Source: Lepidodermella squamata (lineage: Eukaryota; Gastrotricha). From it: 64,000 nt of DNA. The notes beneath the pieces were generated by a model. It saw only the letters and a program-made list of their open reading frames with translations. It was not told where the DNA came from and searched no databases. The stretch spans positions 1,612,001-1,676,000 of the forward strand of contig JBLDXI010000025.1 in the NCBI GenBank assembly GCA_047495785.1, written 5' to 3'. A program made the translations under genes and the position numbers. Position 1 is the first letter of the stretch; each line of letters begins with the position of its first letter. Below, in pieces: positions 35,101-44,717 of the stretch.

Positions 35101-36924
35101 GCTAGTAGTGTTTTTCGGCAAGAAGACGAGTTCACCGGAAATCAGGAAATAGTTTGAAGCTTCCTCCGAACGTAGGGTGAGAAAACCTTGCAGATTTTTT
35201 CTCAACTCTGGGATGACTGTAGACTTTCCGCATGTTTCTAAGGCGTTATCCAAATCTCTCGCGTCGGTATATCCAATATGCCCTTGATAGCAAAGCTTGA
35301 TAAATCGTTTGTATCGCGGCCTCGCTGCAGCATGAGGAATTTCGGTTCCATGCTGATTTTCGGCGCAAACATCGATCACCTTGGATGCAGTAGGAGCCGT
35401 ATTTTTTCTATATTATTAAACACATATTTCAGGAAATGTTTAAATAAAACACTTAAATCCACCTTAATCAAGCAATTTTCGAAGCTGAATGTGCAGTTGG
35501 TGTTCAAGATTGCCCCAGTTTTCGAATTTTCTGCGCACAGATGTAAAGGCTACTTTCGTCGTCATAGGCGGTAGCCTCGATGAGAATGCGTCCGTTTGTG
35601 AGACTGTAACATAATAGTTGACACATTTCGTCAAATTTCAAGTTTTATAGAGTCACTGCTCATCTTGTTATACGACTTCTTAGTCGCTTTCACAATGCGA
35701 TAGCGTAAACAAGGGAGTATAAAAGTGCTTAAAATTAAAGCGCAAAAAGACAAAATCAGGATTTCACAAGAGCGTAGTGGAGCGAACGAGACCGTAACAT
35801 TATTTTTTTCTTGCGCATATCTCGTAAAATATGTCAGGGAGCAGCCGGCGCCAATAGATCGCCTTTATGGAGCACTAGATGAGCCGAATAATGAGACTAC
35901 CCTTTAGATCGTATTCAAATTTTTTGGAAAAATCACGACCTTTTCTTGCCCTGGCCGAGCACAATGCGACGATTTCCTCATTTTCGTTCAAATACTTCCT
36001 CAAATAGAGATACAGCCATGTGCCAATCTCGCCTCGCGCTCCTAATTGCTATTGTTATTATCGGGAGACAAATATTATGAAGGCGGGTGAGGAGGGGGTT
36101 TCGCAGTCAAGAATGGTAAAACAATGCGTGTTTAATTTCCGATGGTACATGGATGGAAGGAAATTTGCAACATTGAGTCTGTCAAAAAAGAAGCTATTAG
36201 TTGGAAAAAGTGTGGAAACGATTTTGCGAACCTTTTGAAAACCTATATCGAATTGCAAGAAAATGGATTTGGGCTGATTATAGTTCCATTGTCCAGTGAG
36301 GCCTTGGCTTCCTGAACTCGAATGGGCGGCTGTGATCTTTTTCCCGCTGATGCTTAGCGTAGGAAGCATCGTTGCAGTCACGCTCAGCTTTATACATCAT
36401 TGAGAATCGCGCACAAACTAAGCATCAAAAGTATTGCTATTTTAACCGAATTAAGTTACGGATAGCGTTCAGATATTCTCGAGCATTTCTAGGCTGTAAT
36501 TTGAAGTTTGCCCTGAATTGACACCTGAATGATTCATAGTAGAACTTGGAAACACCAGCCTGTGTGCGCCAAGAAATCTATTCATCTATGTTGCCTAAAT
36601 CGACTGTATTTTTTAGGTGCGACTGCCCCGAATTCCATGGTCGGCAGCCAACCGGCGGCCGCGCCAGCCCGTCGCCGCACTCGCCCCGCGCCCGGCACCG
36701 TCGACCCCGATCAAATTCAGTTCAGCGACGATGACTCATCGTCGCTGCCCGCCCTGCCGGCCGCTTACCAGTTGGCTCAAGCAGCGGCGAACCCGATGAC
36801 GCAACCGTCGCCGCAAACTGCTCAAAACGTGTTCTTCCCGGCCGGCGGTGACATCTATCGCATGCGGCAGCAGAAGAAGGCGCGCACCGAGCTGCTGCAA
36901 ACATCGGCGACGGGTTCAAACTGA
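32139..36924 (+). CDS. CSTF3: Cleavage stimulation factor subunit 3 (suppressor of forked)
   Basis: Nuclear HAT-repeat scaffold of CstF in mRNA 3'-end cleavage. Seven exons (32139-32180, 32236-32337, 32391-32486, 32549-32781, 32833-33448, 33500-34547, 36617-36924) sum to 814 residues in one frame. Matches to the family: [122 protein letters not shown], then [27 protein letters not shown]. The last exon ends with [12 protein letters not shown], matching the human DIYRARQQKRIR end, plus a short extra tail. The HAT array (about residues 20-560) dimerises; the Pro-rich end binds CSTF2/CSTF1. The final intron is 2,069 bp, far longer than the others, and contains transposase-like sequence. Confidence 0.95.
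34581..35400 (-). pseudogene. Degenerate pogo/Tigger-like DDE transposase fragment inside the last CSTF3 intron
   Basis: On the strand opposite CSTF3, an open stretch (35379-35032) ends with [15 protein letters not shown], which closely resembles the VFLPxNTTSxxQPLD block of pogo/Tigger-type transposases; the final Asp is Asn here. Upstream residues include RYKRFIKLC. Further along, about 34995-34870, the same strand reads [17 protein letters not shown] then stop, and another open frame lies at 34862-34581. Frames are broken and I found no terminal inverted repeats. A fossil copy is the best reading; the match rests on one motif. Confidence 0.45.
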
Positions 36925-38020
36925 TCAAAGTTTACGGCAGATATTCTAGAAGTATAAGACAGTTTCCTCGGTACATACCTACTACGTCAGACGTCGAACT
37001 GCTGTGAACGCGCTCCAACAAAACGTGTTGTTATATATCGAGGACGTTACACATGTATGCGGTTGCGTGTATACTTTCTCAATCGAATATTCGAATTTTT
37101 GTTTGATAAATTGTATAAAAAAAGCAATAAATTTTTGGTCAATTATTTTTTGGCCCAACGGTTTTTTGCTATTTCACCATGTCATTGGTCAGATTTTTAT
37201 TCCTGATGCTCGAAAAAACTAGAGTAAGCTCCGGTTAAAACTTGGTTGGCTGTGGGAATGAGGTTCAGAAGGCATACACGGTGATATAAACTGGTCGCTG
37301 TAATTCTGACGAAAGAACGGGCTGGCCACGAATCGGTTTCTGATCATGCGAGGACACGAATTTGGACTAAAGTTTCTATTAGGTTGAAAGGAATTGAGTG
37401 CAGCAGTGCCTTGAAGTTAGAGCCAAGAATGCTGATAGAATTGAGTATTTGATATTTCTCCTCAATTCACTCGACGCCTGATGGCGCTGAAAAGGTAAGT
37501 TAATTCGCGAGGGGTAGAATGCAAATGAGTTTTGGCTAAGTTCACCTCATCAATTTGTTTTAACGTTATAATTGCTCGGCTGCAAAATGTGCAAATATGG
37601 GGAGCGGCGTCTCCGGGAAATTTTCCCAAGCCTGGAAAAAATTGGAGATTTCCAGAAAAAAATCCCTATTTCCATGAGCTCTCTTCGCTATCCGGGGATC
37701 ACTTGATTTGGGTGAATTTTCGTGATACAATGCTCGAAATCCGCCATCAAATACCTAGTCATACATTAACATACAGCCAATTGCCGTAGTCATTTTTAGC
37801 CTAAAAATTAATGCCTAATTTCAGACGGCTCTAGTGAACATGGGCGACTCGATCTGTGATACACCAGAGGATTTTATGTAATTTCATGTGATTATCTGAT
37901 ATGAAATAATTGCTAGAAAACAATGTCCCCAATGACTCCTATTTCACCGGATCAGTTCGACTTGGTAAATTCGCAGTTTTCGAATAATTTCATACCCTCA
38001 ATAGTATTAGGTAAACACTG
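36925..38020. other. Intergenic region between CSTF3 and receptor 6
   Basis: About 1.1 kb. AATAAA near 37128 could end CSTF3. A run of imperfect repeats (gggaaattttccc, ggagatttcc) at 37615-37660 is unexplained. No gene recognised. Confidence 0.45.
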
Positions 38021-39374
38021 ATGATAAGCGAGCTAATATTCTTGATTTGTGCGTATCTAAGCATTGTAAACGGTATCGCGGAACAAAATGCAACGATTCG
38101 CCCATTCGATACCGATGTTGCAAGACTGAAAGCGTTACTTACTACGCAATGCGGGCTTACAACCAAAATTCGGCCCGTTGCGCGTTTCAATGAAACTTTC
38201 GAAGTGGACGTTTCCTTTACGGGATATTACTTTCGAGGTATCAACGAAATTGAGCAACAGTGAGTCTAACAATATAACCAGAGATTTTCTGTCTAATACA
38301 CCCTTGTATTTGTCAGATTCACAATTTACGGCGGTCTCTCTGTCGCTTGGAAACATCCTTGCACAAGATGGGATGACCTCTCTGAATTCGCACAAGTTGA
38401 ATTTTTCGAAATAAAGGGCAGCGAAACTTACATTCCGCCAATTGAGCACATCAATGCCATCCAAGGGTCTTATATACCAAAGTAAGATACAACCCAAGCT
38501 CATTTCGCTTCTTCAAACGTCTTCATTTCTTCGCTTATATAGCCTGGCTGAGAATTTACCTGTCTTCTACCACAGGAATGGCACAGTTTCACTATCGATT
38601 GTGTCCAACTTCGCCTCAATATGTCATTTCAAGTAAATAGACGAGTCTCGATCAGTCTTTTTTAACATGTTTTTTGTTCACGTGCGCAGTTTCGAAAGGT
38701 TTCCATTCGACATACAGATTTGCGACATGGCTTTCTCTTCCCATCTGAGCGAGACCTTGCTGAACTTTGGAAACCATTCTTTCAGTTTTTCTAGAATTGG
38801 AACATTCATTGGCCCAACAGAGGTCTGGAGGGTAGCCAATATTACCACAGAGCATATTTCGCCATCAGACGGGAAAGGCTTCCCACTACTACGCTTCCGA
38901 TTCGAGTTTCAGCGTCGATGCGGCATCTACTTGATCACAATGTTGTTCCCAAATTTTTGCCTGCAAATAGCAATCCTAGCTGTCAGCATCATGCCGCCCG
39001 AGTACCCGGATAGGCCTAATTTTTGCATTACAGTCGTTCTTGCTTACGCCGTGGCCCAATCAACAATAAGTGGTACAATCCCCAATTCCGCTGAAATACC
39101 CTTGATTCAGTTTTACATTGCCCACCAATTGGGAATGAGTATCATCTGCACAGTTTATTGCCTGATAGCGTGCCAACTTGCGGCTTTTGCGGAATACCGT
39201 CGACGAGTTGTTGTGTTCGAGTTCTCGAAATATTATTGGATCAAATTGTCAAGAATCCGCCTCATCGATGCGGCATTTTTCAGCATAACGCTAGTGACCG
39301 TCACGGCTGTTGACGTCTTTCTCGTTGTAAACATCTTCTACGATATGAAGCCTAGAGCAGAGTTGGGGATTTGA
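38021..39374 (+). CDS. Divergent Cys-loop ligand-gated ion channel subunit 6
   Basis: Four exons: 38021-38259, about 38316-38481, about 38543-38635, 38692-39374. Signal peptide MISELIFLICAYLSIVNG. Family marks: FTIYGGLSVAW (the beta-strand with Trp), IPPIEHINA, and a Cys-loop that is only complete after splicing: CHFNFERFPFDIQIC with 13 spaced residues. M1 (ITMLFPNFCLQIAILAVSIMP), M2 (RPNFCITVVLAYAVAQSTIS), M3 and M4 (FFSITLVTVTAVDVFLVVNIF) follow; the M3-M4 loop is very short, about 30 residues. Leu 9' is kept, but Glu 20' is Gly and there is no GEK or PAR linker motif. It is not a close copy of receptors 1-5. The last residues and stop codon come from an inserted transposon (39358-39844). 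Confidence 0.82.
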
Positions 39375-39844
39375 TTTTTCCAGATTTTGATTTTCACGAT
39401 TTTAGACCTTTTTGGCAGTGATTTGATTGACGCAAAATAGCTTGATTTCAGGGATTTTGAAATAAAATAGGGCAGTGAACATCGGGGGAAAATAGTGACC
39501 CGTATGCGCAAATTGTCGAGATGATCATAAGAAACTTCAATTTTTATGGGTTTAAACCCATCCTGGTCAAAAAACTTCTTATTTGACATAAAGAACATAA
39601 AGAAAGAGACCTAATTTCTTCAAACTTTGCTCATATGCTCCGGTAGGAAGTGATGTAATGTGAGTAATCATCAATGATTTAAGGAAAAACCAACATAATC
39701 CAAGTAAAAAACCAGTTGAATCTAGCAGATAAATCATTTACAAAGATTTCGACGATTTTGTTATTTGATTTTGGGATCAGGAAATGATTTTAGAGGGAAT
39801 GAGATTTGTTTCGATTTAGATTTCAAATCAAATCCCCAACACTG
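39358..39844. mobile_element. hAT-type MITE, 487 bp, with 8-bp target-site duplication
   Basis: Terminal inverted repeats of 20 bp: left 39358-39377 (CAGAGTTGGGGATTTGATTT) and right 39825-39844, whose reverse complement differs only at base 4 (CAGTG...). Both ends are flanked by the same octamer GCCTAGAG, at 39350-39357 and 39845-39852. An 8-bp duplication with CAG(A/T)G ends is the hallmark of hAT elements. No transposase ORF inside, so it is non-autonomous. It contains an AATAAA at 39461-39466. It sits in the last exon of receptor 6 and supplies that gene's stop codon. Confidence 0.88.
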
Positions 39845-39852
39845 GCCTAGAG

Positions 39853-41033
39853 AATAAGCAGGACCCTTTTATCATTGAATTGTTAACAGTCAGCACAAGG
39901 CATTTTAATAACCTGTTTTACCTATATTTCGAATACGTCGAATATGTCGATTTCAATGTTTGTTTCATCTTGAACCTCCAGAATTCAAGCCTAATAGTCA
40001 ACCTTGGCGATTTTCGCCAGATTCTTCGCTAAATTTTCGATTTTTCAAAATGCAAGCATACGCTCAGATTTCACAGGGCACATACAATGGGGTGATTTTG
40101 ATATATCAAGAATCGAAGGATGGCGAGGTTCGAGTGGGGTACCATTGGGCCTGAAAGACGGGCACTCTCAGAAAATGGCATATGATTTCAATTTAAATGA
40201 AGCGGATTCGGTTGAGCAGCCACGAAAGTTCTACCTAAAATAAACAATTTCGACAACTTTACCGGCTATTTCATGCCCCGAAATAAGTTGTATTCATGTG
40301 CATGATACACATCCAGACTGGCCATTTCTTCGGCTAACGGTAACCCACTTATGGGCTCTCTAACTTACCGCCTTCGATTTTTGATAAGCCAAAGTCACCA
40401 TATATTCATGTCAAAGTCACCCCAATTTACGGTACATTGACTGATAGGGAATCGTTTGGTGTTGAATCCGCCTAGATTCGTAATCCCTGAGCTCGAAATT
40501 CAGCAGGAAAACTTACCGCCGGCATCTCATGGCGTCTTCCCTTGGAGTTTTCAAATCATTTCATCTTTTACACAGAAAAAATCCACCCTCTTTCATCGAT
40601 ATCTTTATTAATCAATATAATATTGATAGCTTTTGTCAGATTACAACTTCAAAAATCGTGTTCAAAGAGTGCGTAGAAACTGAGCGAAAAAAACGAGATC
40701 ATGTGAAAGTGAAGAAAAACGCTTCGAAAATGAGGTAGTATAGAACAGCATCCAATAAAGTAACCATTATTGCTTGAGCTTCGTAACACTGTGTTGCAAC
40801 ACTTTTCCAGTAATAGCTGTTATAGCACGTTATAAGACCAGAGTGGGAAGATGAAGAATGAGATTGAAAAATCACAAAGAAAACGACAACAACAAAAATT
40901 GCAAGTTTGGCGAGTAATCTCGATGTAGTGGTACCATGATGGATCCGGAAAAACATGTAACACATAGATCTGACGAAATCAAAGACGAAATTTTTGCCTA
41001 ATAGTGGACAACATTATTCGAATTATATAAGAG
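39853..41033. other. Intergenic region between receptor 6 and ODF2
   Basis: About 1.2 kb. Bases just right of the duplicated octamer (AATAAGC) held the receptor's former stop codon. A minus-strand ORF of 88 codons (40965-40699) starts with a hydrophobic stretch but has no family marks. No RNA gene seen. Confidence 0.45.
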
Positions 41034-44000
41034 CTAGCGACACATTCCGCTTAGCGTTGGGCAAGCTTCGGCAGCCAAATGGCCAAAATTATCGTTGTAA
41101 GACTTGCGCAGCCTTGCAATGTAATCAAGCAGCGATCGATTCGTAGCTTTAGTCTGGTCGAACGCCATTTGGCAATCTTCCAGCTTGTGAATAGCCTGGT
41201 TATATTTTGTTCTCGTCGACTCTAATTCATCTACTGTTCTCTGGAGCCTCATTTCTAAAACACAATCTCTCGCCTCAGCAGCTGAGACGCCCCCGTTTTT
41301 CAATTTAGCGACCAATTCTTCGAGTTCTATACACCTAGCCGCCATTCTTTCGCGTAAAATGTCAAATTCTCGAGTGGCCTGATCCTGGCTCATTCTCGAC
41401 TGAACCTCGCGATCTGCCGCGTTTTCCAACTCGCAGCAGAGCTCGCAATTTTTACGTTTCAACGTTTCGATTTCGACACAGGCCTCACGTAACCGGCGGT
41501 CAAGCGATGCCATTTCGCCGGTGAGCTCGCGTTCACCTGATCGTGACATCATCAGCATGTTATCGAGTTCCTTCATGCGTTTCGAGACTTCCTCCAGCTG
41601 GCAGCGCAGTCGTTCGCGGTCTTGTTCGGAAATTTCGAGCCGCGAGTGCAGCTCTCGCACTTTTTCAGACGCATCGCTGTCTGCTGCTTGCAGCTGACGG
41701 CGAGTGTCCTCCAGTTCCTCCTCAGCTTTCTGCCATTTCTGCTTCCAGCCTCGAGTTGCCCGTTTCAGCTGTTCGTAGTTTGACATGACCTAAAATTAAA
41801 AATAAATCAATAAATTTTCAGCGGAAAATTCGGTGCGGAAATTTAGCTAAATTCCACAAATATTATGCAATTTTTATACTCTTTCGATCTCCTCAATACC
41901 GTGAGCCTTGAAAGTTGGCATGGATCTGAGTACAGTGTTGAATCAACCCATTTTCATTTCCCCTGGCCATTAATGGGCGATTTTGAGACGATGCGACGAA
42001 TGGGACTATGAGCGGCCTTTCCTGTCACTGAAGCTATTGGAAAACTCCTTAATGATACTTGTCCTTGTTGAAATGCTGGAGAATTAATGTCAAGATATTT
42101 TGAAATCTTCGTGCCAACGGAGCTGAGTGCTCAGACTCGCCCCGGCGAGGTTACCGCAGCATGCTTCAATTCCGTTTGAAGCTACATGTCGCGCGAAAAG
42201 TCGTGCTCTTAAGCCGTTTGTGCGTTTACCCTTTCGTGGAAGAGGCGGTTTAAGTTTGAAACGGTTCGAAAATGCGGTTATTACTTCTCATGACTTAGGT
42301 ATCATATCTTTCATCGAATTTTCATTCGTGCTAGTTCGCGTTATTTTCGTGGTCTGCGTGTCTCATCGCACACCAAAATCAACTTGAGTGAATTCGAGGT
42401 CGCTATTGCCGAGGTTTTTGCTCCGGAAAACGATATTGCTACAACTCAACAACCCACCCTTTCGCGATAAAAATATACTCGCCATCATTAACCCAGGTTG
42501 TAAATTAAGATAATGTCGATAATTCGGGTTGTGACAAATTTCGAACCTCAATTATGGCTGTACTTGTTGTTGAATCAGTCGAGCATCAAGCCCGAGGTCA
42601 CAAACTCGAGGAATTTAAGAAATGCGACCATGACAAGAAGATAACCTGCCGCAAATGCGCTCAATCAAGCCACGAGAAGAGTCGCTCATTAGTCTGTAGT
42701 GGACCCCAACGAGCGATCAAAAGGCTCTGTTCGCTCTGTTCACACTTTTTCTTTTGTTATTGCCTTTTCTTGAAAATTAGCTAAATGATGCTGACAGTTT
42801 CCGCCGATGATTGAAGGGGTGAACTACTTCAAAGCTACAACGTGTCCCATAAGTAATGCAAACAAAGGAAAAACGGAAAAGGGATCAGAAACTCTAAAAT
42901 GATAAGGGGAAATCGTATCTTATGGCAAAGAAAAATCTATAGTGCCATAAGAATAGTAATGACGTGTGTCTCTTGTGAATGGATTGAAAAAATCCGAAAA
43001 AATTTGATCAAACCAGGTAAAAACCGAAAATTACCGAACCCATTACCATTGGGGTTTTCAGGGTAAACTTTCAATTTCTTGGGTAAAATCGATGATAAAG
43101 GATGGAAGATTCCATCAGTGGGCCTTCCGCGAGTGCCGAGAGGCAAAGGTTGCAAAATAAAATCTTTTTCATGCCATTTCATAAAATATGATCAATTCCG
43201 AAAATAATTCCAAAATTAAAAATTGGACACGCTGTAATATGAATGACCTTTGAAATTTTTCGCTTTGATGATCCATGCGAAGCCGAAAGATTATGTAATT
43301 AAAAAGCAAACCTTTGCTGATTTTTTACCTTTCAAAAAAACATGGTTTTCTCCCCACGTAAGTCCATACCCATCTAATTCTCCAAGTTAAATTCCAATTT
43401 TCGAATAATAAGGCAATAACATTTCACATTTCGATGGGACAATTTGCAAAAAAATCACTCACCTCCTGAGCATCTCGACCGTATTTTTTCTCCACATTGC
43501 GCAGTTGAACTGTCAATCGCTCAATATCACCCTCACGGGCATGCACCTGCCGCTGAAGCGCCGCCCGCGTCGCCTCACATTCAGCCAACTGCTTCGATAG
43601 ACGGCAATTTTCAGTCTCAAGGTGCAAAATCTGCCGTTTCGCTCCCTCCTTCTCCGCCTCGCTTGACTTGAGCCGACCAGTTTCAACATCAGCAGTCCTC
43701 AGCAAGTCTCGCAAATGCCGATTCGACTCTTCAAACATTTCTAAACGGCGCAACAACTCGTCTTTCTCACGTTTCAGAGCCGCGACCTCACAAGGGTTGT
43801 TGTTCGAGAGATTTTGCGAATTATCCGAATTTTTAAGCTGGAGTTTCCGAACAACTTCTTGCAGCTCAGTGACTTGTCTAGCCGCAGCCCGGCTGTCGAG
43901 TTCAGCCTCGCGAAGTCTAGCGGCCAACTCGCGCCGGCTCACCTCCAACTCCCTCGCCTCAGCCTGCGTACTCTCGAGTTTTCGCTCCAAATCTTCGGCG

Positions 44001-44413
44001 GACGCTGAGCGCCGCCTAATTAAGCCGCACTCGTGAACTGACTCGCCGCTATACTTCTGCTTAGCCACCTGCCGGCCATGCGTATCGACGCCGTCGTAGA
44101 AGTGCGCTCGACGCGTTGTTTCAGACCGAGACGACGAGCGATCGCGTTCGCACTCGCGCCGTCTGCCCGCTCGATCGTTATCAACCGGGCTAGGGCTTGA
44201 GCTGTAAATGCTCGAAGTTTTAGCCACGCGGTTAGCCGGCACTGAACCGGGTCGAATCGGGCTTGACGTTAACGGGCCGCTGCTTGGGGGTCGGCCGCGT
44301 TCTCTCAGCGCTCGGTCGACACTTCTCGATAGAGCAGGGTCCATTTCTAGCCGATGGCTCTGACTTTTCCAAACTAAACGGGGACTTGTAGCTTGCTCAG
44401 GCTCGGCCGGCAT
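41034..44413 (-). CDS. ODF2: Outer dense fiber protein 2 / cenexin-like coiled-coil protein
   Basis: Centriole distal-appendage and sperm-tail protein. Two exons, 44413-43463 and 41789-41034, joined as GRDAQE-VMSNYEQLK; 568 residues. The first 120 residues are Ser/Arg/Pro-rich and disordered, the rest is nearly continuous coiled coil. Identification rests on blocks shared with vertebrate ODF2: EAELDSRAAARQVTELQEVVRKL (human EAEMDGAAAAKQV), REKDELLRRLEMFEESNRHL followed by RDLLR (human LLQKLSTFEETNRTLRDLLR), and the C-terminal TKATNRSLLDYIARLRKSY with NDNFG (human ESTNRSMQNYVQFLKSSYANVFG). It is shorter than human ODF2 (about 830 residues), mainly by loss of central coiled coil. The intron is 1.67 kb and otherwise empty. 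Confidence 0.8.
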
Positions 44414-44717
44414 ACATTAGAATAAAACACCTAATTTTCAACGAAAAATACACCTTTCGTCACCGATTTTTTTTGCATCAAATTACAACCAGAAAAAAAA
44501 TAGGAATGGTCTAGCCAAGTCTGTTTTAACGTAGCGTAAAAGTGAGCTGTGGTTCTGTACATTTAAACACAAAAGATAACGAGCAGCCAAAGAAAGACTG
44601 AAAAGAAGCTTAAAACTGACGCAAACCCAAAATTCGTCGTCATTCGACAGAGCTGCGCGAAAATTAGGGTCTGAGTGACAAAAACTTTCAAATCTTCAAA
44701 AATCATGCGGATGTTTG
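44414..44717. other. Short spacer between ODF2 and EDEM1
   Basis: About 300 bp separating two minus-strand genes; it must contain the ODF2 promoter. Nothing else recognised. Confidence 0.4.

Noticed and set aside
40699-40965. 88-codon minus-strand ORF with a hydrophobic N-terminus
   Set aside because: AT-rich DNA easily gives hydrophobic runs; no downstream exons or motif were found.
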